DNA of 15,864 bases from Steroidobacteraceae bacterium (GTDB taxonomy: Bacteria > Pseudomonadota > Gammaproteobacteria > Steroidobacterales > Steroidobacteraceae), in the NCBI GenBank assembly GCA_025927665.1, contig JAICKZ010000030.1, positions 1-15,864 of the forward strand, in the 5' to 3' direction. Below, piece by piece: positions 8,301 to 15,558 of the stretch. Each line of letters starts with the position of its first letter. Within the stretch, counting starts at the first letter, position 1. Both the position numbers and the translations under genes were made by a program. Under the pieces are notes generated by a model. It was not told the DNA's origin, ran no database searches, and worked only from the letters and a program-made list of their open reading frames with translations.

Positions 8301-8967
8301 AATGCCCATCATGGATGGCTTTGAAGCTACACGTCGGATTCGTGATTTTGAAGGATGGCGGCAACGCACTCCGATCATTGCATTGACTGCCAATGCAATG
8401 GCCGGGCAGATGGAGCGGTGTCTGGCCGCAGGGATGGACGGTTTTCTTACCAAACCATTAGAAATTGAGCCTATGCGTGAAATTATTACTCGTTACTGTC
8501 AAGAAGAGTCCAGCTCCACCATGAGTTCAGATGAAAGTGCTAATCAACCCACAACACCCACTAACGAAGCACAGGCTGTGGAGCAACTGCTTACCACACC
8601 TGTTGCAGCAATATTCTCGCAAGTAGATTTATCCAAACTGGATGAATTAACGGGTGACGATATCGATTTCTTACAAGAGTTGGTGTATGCGTTTAATCAA
8701 AGTGCAGAACAAGTTGTACACGAGTTGCAAGCGGCAGTTGCTGGAAATGATCGTACTGCTATTGCGCGTGAAGCACACAAACTTAAAGGCGCCAGCGCCA
8801 ATATGCAAATTGTCGGTGTGCGCGATCTATGTATGACATTGGAGGCGCAAGCCACTGCATTTAGTAACAATGATCTGGAGAAGCATGTGCAACAACTGCA
8901 ATATGCGGTGAACGCGGTAACGATCGAACTGGATAATATTTTGAAGTTGAAACAGGCGGCAGCGTAA
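5356..8967 (+). CDS. Membrane hybrid histidine kinase, 3xPAS-HisKA-HATPase-REC-REC-HPt
   Basis: The 1203 residues carry a full multistep phosphorelay. Four hydrophobic segments (about 16-35, 37-53, 62-78, 87-106) form a compact membrane domain without a large periplasmic loop. Three PAS/PAC units follow (about 135-250, 270-385, 398-512), with PAS_3-type YRWMRAIG and WLWMRIRG strands. HisKA has SHEIRTPMNG with His542. The ATPase has the N box (Asn655, Asn659), DTGIG (691-695), FKPFSQAD (705-712) and GGTGLGL (720-726). REC1 has Asp783/784, phospho-Asp832, Thr862 and Lys884; REC2 has Asp936/937, phospho-Asp980, Thr1011 and Lys1033. The C-terminal HPt has AREAHKLKGAS with His1141. All phosphotransfer residues are present. 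This is a BarA-like order but with PAS sensing instead of HAMP. A stop precedes the ATG in frame at 5347. The GTG at 5386 has a better-placed GGAG (7 nt away) and is an alternative start that removes 10 residues. It converges on the diguanylate cyclase gene with no clear terminator between. The cognate regulator is unknown. Confidence 0.93.
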   Translation: MQLPRAWSLFVVTSRNFMPFILAITVAAIVLMLSADVWFVGSLYICLVMLSLSSSRHWHRYATAAMGSGLLILHAGIVTPDKVAVERLVIELSALWLAVAISNKLVPTKNAERMHTTEINDVMPSNNEHTAASRMKTAACAAGLWIWECDPRTGEFIWDINRPSELGLDNVPYSQMRERLKALSNPQEFEDMVQARSRALRNRETRYSCRYSTRVGNSFLHREMVANLHYDADGMPTQLMGVTHDITNEVQTLMLMQRQAKELEQMHQRLERAATSSQEGLFEIDFVSGRHWVSGSYRSLLGLSAEEDLGTTERFFALVHKDDIDRTHHSVTIIKPDDTYRHQLRLLHANGEYRWMRAIGTVQHNDKGQPISLSGAIRDIHQQRTAELQLQETQARLNRAINGTQDALWEEELSTQKLWLSPRFATMLGYEHEEVSHWNGYDIDAITHPDDLPQMVDMRYRATALSAPFDVEVRMLTKHQQWLWMRIRGTLERDENGQPLRLSGSIQDVNDARLIHDELVAATEEAQAANRAKSAFLANVSHEIRTPMNGVIGMTGLLLETSLDRNQMEFAETIRGSADALLIVINDLLDFSKIEAGKFQIEKIDMDLRSNVEDVGTMFGFQAANKNLELIINVQNDVPDFVVGDPQRIRQCLINLIGNAIKFTRQGEVVIEVFRTQALAGKSLLQFEIRDTGIGLEPEMLEKLFKPFSQADSSTTRKYGGTGLGLSIVKRLVEMMGGNVGVSSVPGEGSTFWFNLPLEVAQVTHTRKPVSGSLLGKRVMIVDDNATNRRVLAAQLEHAGCECVIASSGDEALQQLHHAHFKQCPIDVVVADFQMPDMDGAMLGEQVRRDADLADTRLVLLTSLDRHGDTQRFATLGFAAYLTKPVRALELRECLARVLSHAAEAWRSQDQSLLTQDKIRERAVTKRFSGRVLLVDDNVVNQKVATHFLERMGITITLANDGAEAVKLFDINTYQLVLMDLQMPIMDGFEATRRIRDFEGWRQRTPIIALTANAMAGQMERCLAAGMDGFLTKPLEIEPMREIITRYCQEESSSTMSSDESANQPTTPTNEAQAVEQLLTTPVAAIFSQVDLSKLDELTGDDIDFLQELVYAFNQSAEQVVHELQAAVAGNDRTAIAREAHKLKGASANMQIVGVRDLCMTLEAQATAFSNNDLEKHVQQLQYAVNAVTIELDNILKLKQAAA

Positions 8968-9052
8968 TAAATTATTATGGGTTCTATGTGGCCGAAATTT
9001 TTACACTGGACTTCATTGCATAGGGCAGTAAGTAACCTGCAAACAATGGTGT
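8968..9052. other. Short convergent intergenic gap without a clear terminator
   Basis: These 85 bp lie between two stop codons facing each other. The only structures seen are the AT-only palindrome TAATAA/TTATTA right after the kinase and a weak AAACA/TGTTT stem at 9041-9054 with no T-tract. Transcripts from the two sides may overlap. Confidence 0.5.
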
Positions 9053-10030
9053 TTATTCTAGCGCCTGCTGTATGGTCACACGATTACGTCCACCTTCTTT
9101 ACTGGCATAGACGCCGGCATCAGCTATTGCAATAAGCTTGGCTGCACTTGAGTCTAGAGGTACGCTGTCCGGCCAGCCACTGACACCGAAGCTCGCGGTA
9201 ATTGGCAAGGCTTGTGTAGCGATCTTCAGTGGCTCCTTGGCCAGTGTTGCACGACAACGTTCTGCAACCTGCGCAGCGGAGGCGAGAGTGGTTTCAGGCA
9301 GCACAATCACAAATTCTTCCCCGCCGTAGCGAGCGATCCAATCGGTTTCGCGCAAGCAACCACGCAAAATTTGCGCGAATTGCACCAACGTTTCATCACC
9401 CGCTTGATGTCCATAGTTATCATTAATGCGTTTGAAGTGATCGATATCGCATAACATTAGCGAAAACGGATGATGGTAGCGTGCAGAACGTTCCAGCTCT
9501 TTCGACAGTTGGTCCATTAAGTAGCGCCGATTGAACACGCCAGTGAGTGCGTCAATAATCGATAGACGTCGATTTTCTTCCATTGCATCGCGCAGCGAGC
9601 GTTCCAATTCAACTAACCGTTTGCCCGTATTTAAACGCGCCAACAGTTCGGGTTCCATGATCGGCTTGGTTAAATAATCATCTGCACCGGCCTGTAATCC
9701 CATGACCACGTGTTCAACAGAATCGCGCGAGGTCAGCAGAATCGTATAGGTATAGTAAGGCAACTTCATAGCGCGCACTGCGCGGCATAAACCAACGCCA
9801 TCGAGATTGGGCATTTCCCAATCTGTGAGTAATAAAAAGAAAGTTTCTTTCTGCATCAATTGCAACGCTTGTTGACCATCCTCGGCCATGACCACTTCAA
9901 AGCCCGCACGCGTCAGCAAGCGGCCAGTCAACATGCGTTGTACTGGCTCGTCATCTGCTAGCAGCACACGCCATTTCGTCGCCGCTGCAGGCGCAATATC
10001 ATGGGCGGGTTGGGGTAGCGATGGGTTCAT
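9053..10030 (-). CDS. REC-GGDEF response regulator, diguanylate cyclase
   Basis: This 325-residue soluble protein should make cyclic di-GMP from two GTP under phosphorylation control. The REC domain (about 20-135) has Asp26/27, phospho-Asp70 in LLLTDWEMP, Thr100 and Lys122 in YLTKP. The linker LVELERSLRDAMEENRRLS leads into a GGDEF domain (about 155-320) opening with DALTGVFNRRYL. The active site is GGEEF (236-240), an accepted active variant. The inhibitory RxxD site RETD (227-230) lies exactly five residues before it, so product inhibition is expected. The layout is PleD/WspR-like with one receiver. It is last in the minus-strand set, 73 nt after the REC-EAL gene, and the gap is AT-rich with no clear Shine-Dalgarno sequence before the ATG. 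It could be read from the operon or from an internal promoter. Confidence 0.95.
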   Translation of the reverse strand: MNPSLPQPAHDIAPAAATKWRVLLADDEPVQRMLTGRLLTRAGFEVVMAEDGQQALQLMQKETFFLLLTDWEMPNLDGVGLCRAVRAMKLPYYTYTILLTSRDSVEHVVMGLQAGADDYLTKPIMEPELLARLNTGKRLVELERSLRDAMEENRRLSIIDALTGVFNRRYLMDQLSKELERSARYHHPFSLMLCDIDHFKRINDNYGHQAGDETLVQFAQILRGCLRETDWIARYGGEEFVIVLPETTLASAAQVAERCRATLAKEPLKIATQALPITASFGVSGWPDSVPLDSSAAKLIAIADAGVYASKEGGRNRVTIQQALE

Positions 10031-10103
10031 TTGGTGGATATATGCGGGTGCTGCAAATTATCTAGTGCAAAATATTTAATTAAACGTTCAATCAAGTAGT
10101 CAC

Positions 10104-11303
10104 TTAAACAGCCACTGTTGTTGATTGACTGTTATTCCATAGTTGTACGATGCCAGGCAATTCATTACCCGGCACGGGTTTGCCAATTAAGTAGCCCTGC
10201 ACACGGTCGCACTCGGACTTGGCCAAAAATTCCAAAATCTCTGGCGTTTCGACACCCTCGGCACATGATGTTAATCCAAGCTTGTGAGCCAGCATCACCA
10301 TGGCTTCCACCATAACACGAGCTTCATTTGTGTGACATACATCACGCACGAAAGAGATGTCGATCTTCAATTCACTAAACGGCATGAGGTATAGATGCTT
10401 TAGAGAGGAATAGCCGGTTCCAAAGTCATCTATGGACAAGCCGAAGTTTTTAACCCTAAGTCGCGTAAGTACATCCATTGTAGTTTCTGGATCCGACATG
10501 GCCGCTGATTCAGTCACTTCGAAAATAATGTGCTTTGGGTTGATTCCATGACTTTGTGCGGCACTTTCTGCCATGTCGGGAAAAGAGCGGTCATTTAACA
10601 ATCGCGGCGACAGATTGATGGCGATTGAAAGCGGTAAGTTTTCTGCATGCCATCGTGCTATCTGGCGCATGGAAAGTTCGACGACTCGTTCCGTCAACTG
10701 ACGAATGAGCCCACTGTTTTCTGCAATCTGTATAAATTGGGGCGGAGGAATAAATCCGCGCTTCGGATGTTTCCAACGCGCTAACGCTTCCACACCTTCA
10801 ATCAGCCAGCGATTATCGGTGGTACGTCTTGCTTTGGGCTGGTAGTACACTTGTAATTCATTACGCGCCAATGCTTGTTCGAGATCACCCGCAGTGATCA
10901 CACTTCCCTGTTTCATGGTTTTGCGTAACACAGCTTCAAGATCGCTGAGCATGATGGGTTTTTGCAAGCCTCCCAACATCTTTAATCCTTGTGATCGACC
11001 TACTTGATCAGCGGTGCTTAAAACGCGGTGATCCATGCCACTGACGACCAATACTTGTGCCTTGGCTCCTTGTCCTCCCAAGTAGCGTAACAATTCAATG
11101 CCATCGCTGCCGGCCATCTGTAAATCGAGCACAATGACGGTCGGATTGAAATCGAGATAGGCACGACGGAAACTATCCGGTTCGGTAACCGCCAATGATT
11201 CAAATCCCAGACGTCGAGCCACCTCTGCAATGAATTCACACAATTCCTGCTGATCATCAATGACTAATAAACGATTCTCTGTGATGCTCAACGTATCCTC
11301 CAT
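10104..11303 (-). CDS. REC-EAL response regulator, c-di-GMP phosphodiesterase
   Basis: These 399 residues have the same architecture as RocR-type regulators. The REC domain (about 10-130) has Asp16/17, phospho-Asp60 in VIVLDLQMAG, Ser88 and Lys115 in LQKP. The EAL domain (about 138-385) retains the metal and catalytic set: EAL with Glu172, Asn230 in INLSP, Glu262 in FEVTES, DDFGTGYSSL with Asp292/293, Lys313 in LKIDISF, Glu349 in AEGVET, and Gln369 in VQGY. It is therefore predicted active, hydrolysing c-di-GMP to pGpG, with phosphorylation of REC as the likely control. The start lies only 3 nt after the stop of the hybrid kinase gene, which strongly suggests co-translation and that this kinase is a natural partner. 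Together with the following cyclase gene it gives one operon both arms of c-di-GMP control. Confidence 0.95.
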   Translation of the reverse strand: MEDTLSITENRLLVIDDQQELCEFIAEVARRLGFESLAVTEPDSFRRAYLDFNPTVIVLDLQMAGSDGIELLRYLGGQGAKAQVLVVSGMDHRVLSTADQVGRSQGLKMLGGLQKPIMLSDLEAVLRKTMKQGSVITAGDLEQALARNELQVYYQPKARRTTDNRWLIEGVEALARWKHPKRGFIPPPQFIQIAENSGLIRQLTERVVELSMRQIARWHAENLPLSIAINLSPRLLNDRSFPDMAESAAQSHGINPKHIIFEVTESAAMSDPETTMDVLTRLRVKNFGLSIDDFGTGYSSLKHLYLMPFSELKIDISFVRDVCHTNEARVMVEAMVMLAHKLGLTSCAEGVETPEILEFLAKSECDRVQGYLIGKPVPGNELPGIVQLWNNSQSTTVAV

Positions 11304-11306
11304 CCA

Positions 11307-13664
11307 CTATCCATAAATGGTATCAAACTTGGAGCGAATGCGATGCGCCAGTTCCTCGTTCCGATAGGGTTTCAGCAACAAGTCTTCCGATGGCATACGA
11401 TAACTTTTGTTATCTGCTGGTAACTGATCTACACCATAACCCGTCGTGTATAGCACATGAATTTGCGGGTTGCATTCTTTGGCACGTAGCGCCAATTCCG
11501 AACCCAGCATACCACCCGGCATAAATACATCTGTGAACAGCATATCGATACGCGTGGGTTTCTTTAGCAACTCAAGCGCGGCCAGCGAGTTTGAGGCTTC
11601 AACAACGCGATAACCAAGCGATTCCAGCGCCAATGCCGTTGTCGCACGCAGGTCAGTATCATCTTCAACCACCAAAATCGTTTCATTGCCGCCGGGAATG
11701 GTTTTTTCTTGGTGTTTTGATTCGGCGGTGACTATGGGCGCTGTAATATTGCGTGGTAGATAAATGCTTACCGTGGTGCCTTTATTTATCTCACTACTGA
11801 CAACGGCAACGCCTCCCGACTGTTGGGTAAAGCCATGCACCATTGATAAACCCAGACCACTCCCTTTGCCGGCATCCTTGGTCGTGAAAAACGGTTCGAA
11901 CACATGCGTTAACAATTGGGGAGGAATACCGGTACCAGTATCGCTGACGCTGATTTTGACGTAGTCACCGCGTTGCAGCTCCGTATGAGCTTGAAAAAAT
12001 GCAATGTCGGGCCTGACATTACTGGCCAATAGTTTCAGTTTGCCACCGTTGGGCATTGCATCACGAGAATTGACAATCAAATTCAGAATGGCATTCTCCA
12101 ATTGTCCAGTATCGACATACACGGGCCAGAGTTCTTTATCCAACTCCAACTTCAATTCGATGCCCTCGCCCACAGTGCTGGTAATCAACTCAAGAAACGC
12201 AGTTAGTTGGTTATTCAAATCAATCACAGTGGGTTCCAACACTTGTCGACGTGCAAAGGCGAGCAAGCGGCGTGTTAAGTCAGCTCCGCGAATAGCGGCC
12301 TGCATGGCGGTATGCAATTTTTTAACAAGTGCAGGGTTATGGTGCACATCGCGTTCCATTAATTGCAAATTGCCCAAAATCACGCCCAGCAAATTATTAA
12401 AGTCGTGAGCCACACCGCCAGTGAGTTGTCCAATCGCCTGTAATTTTTCAGCCTGCCGCAATCGTGCTTCGAGCATTTTTAACTCGGTGACATCCGTCAT
12501 GACCATGAAACACCCCGTGACCGTACCGGCATGATCACGTTCTGGAACAAAGCTGAACTGTGCTTCGCAATAATCTACGGTATTGGGTAGTGTGCGCACA
12601 AAATGACTGGCTTCGCCAGCAAGGCCTTTTTGGATTGCCTGATGTAAATCCGCAAACTGGGTAATATCCAACAATGATGTGATGTCCTGTCCAGTATCGG
12701 TTGACGGTAGGCCAAGGTATTCACTTAATGATGAACGATTACGATACTCCACGTGCCCGTGACGATTCACATGTACTACCAGCGACGGCATTGCATCCAG
12801 TGTGGCACTGAAAAAATCTCGCGTCTCACGCAGCGTACGTTCTGCCAAATGTCTTTCGGTGACATTCTGTATGGCGCCATATAAGCGCAACGTGACGCCA
12901 TCAATACGTTCTGCCTTGCCAATGCAACGCATCCAGGAGCTTGCATCGCGACGCAACTGTAATTCCAAATCAAAGTCATGACCATTCTTGATCGCATGAC
13001 GAGCGGCACGCAGCAATTGTCGTCGCGACGATACACTGAGGGCAGCGAGCAATTGATTGGCCTGTACCGATTTTCCCATGGGCAATTTAAATCGCAAACT
13101 GACGCTTTCAGAAACAGTCATTCGCCCTGATTCAATATTAAATTCCCACGCGCCCACTTTGGCCAGGTATTGCATATCAGCCAGCATGACATCGATGCGT
13201 GAACGATCGGTCATATCGCGGAATGTCAGCAAGGTCAGTGATTCATCATCATGACGTACCGGCACCATGCGATACTCGATAGGCCGATGTCGATCTTTGC
13301 AACGTAACACGGCACCAACACCGCGTAACATGTCAGTGGTATAACCTAGCCGGGTAAAGTCGCGAGCTTCGTTCTCAAGTGCACCAATTAGTTCGCGATA
13401 ATCGCGACCGCGCAATTCTTGAATTTCACATCCCAGTAAACGCAAGGCCGTGGGATTGGCATATTGAATGGCGCCTTGCGAATCGATTTCCAATACGCCT
13501 TCACGACTCGCTTCAACAATGGCAGTATTACGACGTCGTGTGCTAACCGCAATCTGACGGGCATGAAGAAATCGCCGCAGACGTTTCGGCAGCACTAAGA
13601 GCGCTGTCATCATAGCGGCAACAAATATTGTGTATTGGAGAATTGTTGATATAGGTTGGTCCAT
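11307..13664 (-). CDS. PAS-containing hybrid histidine kinase with C-terminal REC
   Basis: The product has 785 residues from the ATG at 13664. One N-terminal hydrophobic segment (about 9-27) may anchor it to the inner membrane, with no periplasmic domain. Three PAS-type units follow (about 48-155, 163-272, 283-395), ending in FRDMTD, AIQNVTE and VMTDVTE. The phosphoacceptor motif GGVAHDFNNLL has His420. The N box LNLIVNSRDAMPNGG (Asn532), DTGTG (575-579) and GSGLGL (601-606) place the core in the NtrB-like HPK4 group. The REC domain (about 662-780) has Glu667/Asp668/Asp669, phospho-Asp712 in LFTDVFMPGG, Thr740/741 and Lys765, resembling CckA-type receivers. The open frame reaches a TTG at 13685. 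Neither start has a good ribosome-binding site, so translation probably depends on coupling to the regulator gene ending 24 nt upstream. The 3-nt gap to the REC-EAL gene indicates one operon. Confidence 0.93.
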   Translation of the reverse strand: MDQPISTILQYTIFVAAMMTALLVLPKRLRRFLHARQIAVSTRRRNTAIVEASREGVLEIDSQGAIQYANPTALRLLGCEIQELRGRDYRELIGALENEARDFTRLGYTTDMLRGVGAVLRCKDRHRPIEYRMVPVRHDDESLTLLTFRDMTDRSRIDVMLADMQYLAKVGAWEFNIESGRMTVSESVSLRFKLPMGKSVQANQLLAALSVSSRRQLLRAARHAIKNGHDFDLELQLRRDASSWMRCIGKAERIDGVTLRLYGAIQNVTERHLAERTLRETRDFFSATLDAMPSLVVHVNRHGHVEYRNRSSLSEYLGLPSTDTGQDITSLLDITQFADLHQAIQKGLAGEASHFVRTLPNTVDYCEAQFSFVPERDHAGTVTGCFMVMTDVTELKMLEARLRQAEKLQAIGQLTGGVAHDFNNLLGVILGNLQLMERDVHHNPALVKKLHTAMQAAIRGADLTRRLLAFARRQVLEPTVIDLNNQLTAFLELITSTVGEGIELKLELDKELWPVYVDTGQLENAILNLIVNSRDAMPNGGKLKLLASNVRPDIAFFQAHTELQRGDYVKISVSDTGTGIPPQLLTHVFEPFFTTKDAGKGSGLGLSMVHGFTQQSGGVAVVSSEINKGTTVSIYLPRNITAPIVTAESKHQEKTIPGGNETILVVEDDTDLRATTALALESLGYRVVEASNSLAALELLKKPTRIDMLFTDVFMPGGMLGSELALRAKECNPQIHVLYTTGYGVDQLPADNKSYRMPSEDLLLKPYRNEELAHRIRSKFDTIYG

Positions 13665-13688
13665 CAGGATCGCGGCGCGACGCAAAGT

Positions 13689-14393
13689 TCACCCAGGCGC
13701 GCGCCCTGCATACCAGTTAACTGCATATTGCATCAATTGCGCAGAAGTATGTAGCGATAGTTTGCGTTTTATTCGCTGGCGATGTGATTCCACCGTTTTA
13801 ACGCTGAGATTCAAAGCTTCTGCAGTTTGTCGAGTCGATAATCCTTTGCCGATCATATGCAACACTTGTAATTCGCGATTGCTCAAGCCATCAACGGGAC
13901 TGGTCGCTGTGTAAGCACCACCGGCAGCAAATTTTTCAATCATGCTATTGCCGACCGTTTCGCTCACATAGATACCGCCTTCAAGTACCCTGCGTAAGGC
14001 GACCAGAAATTGATCGCTGGCGGCTTGCTTCATGATGTAACCATTGGCACCCGCAGACAGCATGCGCTCCGCATAAATGACTTCATCGTGCATGGACAGC
14101 ACCAATAGCGGCAAGTTTGGATAGTGTGCTCGCGCATCTTTGACAAGCTCCAATCCATCGCCCTGTGCTAGCGACACATCAACAATCACAACATCAGGCT
14201 CGATGTCACGAATCATGGATTTGGCATCGCGTGCCGTTTCTGCTTCACCACACACTTCAAGATCCGGTTCGGCTTCGATGAGCCGACGTAGTCCTTGGCG
14301 TACGATGGGGTGATCATCCACCAACATCACACGACGACGATCACGTCCAGTGTTGATATAACGGTGAGTACTGTGTTGTGTAGCCATACCCAT
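13689..14393 (-). CDS. NarL/FixJ-family response regulator (REC-LuxR HTH), operon leader
   Basis: The product has 234 residues. The REC domain (about 20-135) has Asp26/27 in LVDDHP, phospho-Asp72 in VIVDVSLAQGDG, Ser100 and Lys122 in YIMKQ. The LuxR-type HTH (about 168-226) has LSNRELQVLHMIGKG and LSVKTVESHRQRIKRKL. It should bind DNA when phosphorylated, as in UhpA/BvgA-type regulators. The frame extends to a TTG at 14417, but the ATG at 14393 has an excellent GGGGGA 6 nt upstream and is chosen. A second ATG lies two codons later. It is first in the set regulator, hybrid kinase, REC-EAL, REC-GGDEF, and the kinase downstream is its most likely partner. It is a paralogue of the regulator at 14715-15395. 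Confidence 0.94.
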   Translation of the reverse strand: MGMATQHSTHRYINTGRDRRRVMLVDDHPIVRQGLRRLIEAEPDLEVCGEAETARDAKSMIRDIEPDVVIVDVSLAQGDGLELVKDARAHYPNLPLLVLSMHDEVIYAERMLSAGANGYIMKQAASDQFLVALRRVLEGGIYVSETVGNSMIEKFAAGGAYTATSPVDGLSNRELQVLHMIGKGLSTRQTAEALNLSVKTVESHRQRIKRKLSLHTSAQLMQYAVNWYAGRAPG

Positions 14394-14399
14394 GAGATG

Positions 14400-14405
14400 T
14401 CCCCC
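14400..14405 (-). promoter_or_regulatory. Ribosome-binding site deciding the regulator start
   Basis: Minus-strand GGGGGA, followed by the 6-nt spacer CATCTC and the ATG at 14393. It favours this ATG over the TTG at 14417, which has no such site. Confidence 0.7.
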
Positions 14406-14523
14406 GCTGGTAACCAAATGAATAACCTATCTTAAAAACACTGTGCCTGCTATCTGCATTGATACGTTATTGAGACGTGATCCATGCATGCTTCGGTATT
14501 CACAGTGATAATGATGCGGCGAT

Positions 14524-14552
14524 GTGTTTTGAGATCAGGTTAGAGAAAACAC
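14524..14552. repeat. 7-bp inverted repeat GTGTTTT/AAAACAC
   Basis: Perfect 7-bp arms around a 15-nt centre, about 130 bp upstream of the regulator start at 14393. It has no adjacent T-tract and low G+C, so an operator is as likely as an RNA structure. Chance is not excluded. Confidence 0.35.
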
Positions 14553-14596
14553 AACGTATTAGAGCACGACAAAAAGTAAGAATCAGCAAGCGCATG

Positions 14597-14636
14597 TCCT
14601 AAGTCAAATCAGCAAATACCCTAATCAAACATAGGG
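14597..14636. promoter_or_regulatory. Candidate NarL-family operator pair (CCCTA core)
   Basis: TCCTAAGTCAAATCA (14597-14611) and CCCTAATCAAACATA (14619-14633) are related sequences 22 bp apart, about two helical turns. The second continues into TAGGG to make the dyad CCCTA-8 nt-TAGGG (14619-14636). Regularly phased half-sites of this kind suit dimeric NarL/FixJ regulators, two of which flank this gap. The assignment is inferred. Confidence 0.4.
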
Positions 14637-14714
14637 GAATGCCCTTGTTGCATGGTTAGCAGACTTTACTTTCCTACACGACATTTTGCATCTGTTGCGT
14701 TCTTAAATATTTGC

Positions 14715-15395
14715 TTAAGTGGCCTCAATTTCTTTGATCGGATGTCCAGCCACCCAGCGCGCTGCATAACGCATCAGCTCATTGGTGCTGCGCAAATTGA
14801 GCTTCTCACGCATATGTCGACGATGCGCATCGATCGTTTTCATCGATAGTTGCAACTGATCAGCGATCTCGCGAGTACTGACGCCGCCGCCTATCATCTG
14901 AAATACTTGCATCTCACGTTGAGTGAGTGAAGTGACGGGATCATCATCTCCTTTAGCCAGTTGTCCACGCACTGCCTTCGACAATAGGCGTTCGTTCATT
15001 TCCGCGCTAAGATGGCGTTGACCTCGGGCTACTTTACGCAGAGCACTTAAAAAATCCGTTTCTGCAGCACTTTTCATCACATACGCACTTACCCCTAGTC
15101 GTAACAAGCGTTCGGCGTACAGAGCTTCCTCTTGCATCGACAAGATTAAAATCTTCACATCTGGATGTTGCTCGCGGATCCAGCGCGTCAACTCAACACC
15201 ATCATCCTGACCCAATGTCAGGTCCAGTACTGCAACATCGGGATTTACTTGAGAAAGTAATTGTCGTGCCTGTGCTGCATTGCTTGCTTCACCAGCAATT
15301 TGAAAGTCTGGCTGCCCAGCCAATAGTTGCTTCAAGCCTTCACGAACTAGTGGATGGTCATCGATAATAATCAAGCGGGTGCTATGGTCAGTCAT
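14715..15395 (-). CDS. NarL/FixJ-family response regulator (REC-LuxR HTH), second paralogue
   Basis: The product has 226 residues. REC has Asp12/13 in IIDDHP, phospho-Asp58 in AVLDLTLGQDDG, Ser86 and Lys108 in YVMKS. The C-terminal LuxR-type HTH (about 155-213) has LTQREMQVFQMIGGG and LSMKTIDAHRRHMREKL. The ATG at 15395 has a clear GAGGGG 6 nt upstream. It shares the layout and many positions (LILSMQEEALYAERLL against the other's VLSMHDEVIYAERML) with the regulator at 13689-14393, so the two are tandem paralogues. Their recognition-helix regions differ, TVESHRQRIKR against TIDAHRRHMRE, which suggests different or only partly overlapping targets. It diverges from the REC gene at 15559, and no kinase is directly coupled to it. 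Confidence 0.94.
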   Translation of the reverse strand: MTDHSTRLIIIDDHPLVREGLKQLLAGQPDFQIAGEASNAAQARQLLSQVNPDVAVLDLTLGQDDGVELTRWIREQHPDVKILILSMQEEALYAERLLRLGVSAYVMKSAAETDFLSALRKVARGQRHLSAEMNERLLSKAVRGQLAKGDDDPVTSLTQREMQVFQMIGGGVSTREIADQLQLSMKTIDAHRRHMREKLNLRSTNELMRYAARWVAGHPIKEIEAT

Positions 15396-15558
15396 CGTAA
15401 TCCCCTCGCTTCAATGCGTAATGAGCAACAAAATGCAGCGTTGCACTTTAGATATATTCCAAGATGGTGTTTTTACCACTCGATCAAATTGCAAACAAGC
15501 GGCATTATTTGCAACTGAGGCACAATAGGCAACCTTTTCTGGATGGCACCGTTTAAAC
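15396..15558. promoter_or_regulatory. Divergent promoter region with TTGCAAA dyad
   Basis: This 163-bp gap lies between the minus-strand regulator and the plus-strand REC gene. It contains a perfect 7-bp dyad TTGCAAA/TTTGCAA with a 12-nt centre (15489-15514) and a weaker GCAAC/GTTGC pair (15425-15444). The GAGGGG at 15407-15402 is the ribosome-binding site of the regulator. Both promoters must lie here unless they are internal to genes. Confidence 0.5.

Larger units (their letters stand above)
14418..14714. promoter_or_regulatory. Regulator-regulator gap with candidate NarL-type operators
   Basis: This 297-bp gap between two minus-strand regulator genes has no credible gene and should contain the promoter of the downstream operon. 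It holds a CCCTA/TAGGG dyad (14619-14636) with a related sequence 22 bp to its left (14597-14611), and a 7-bp inverted repeat GTGTTTT/AAAACAC at 14524-14552. No hairpin followed by a T-tract is evident for the upstream regulator gene, so read-through is possible. Confidence 0.5.

Noticed and set aside
9041..9054. AAACA/TGTTT stem as a terminator between convergent genes
   Set aside because: Only five A/T-rich base pairs, overlaps a stop codon and lacks a T-tract.
10031..10103. Promoter in the AT-rich gap before the REC-GGDEF gene
   Set aside because: TTGATT, TTGAAC and GATAAT-like boxes occur but not at acceptable spacing, so no specific promoter is called.
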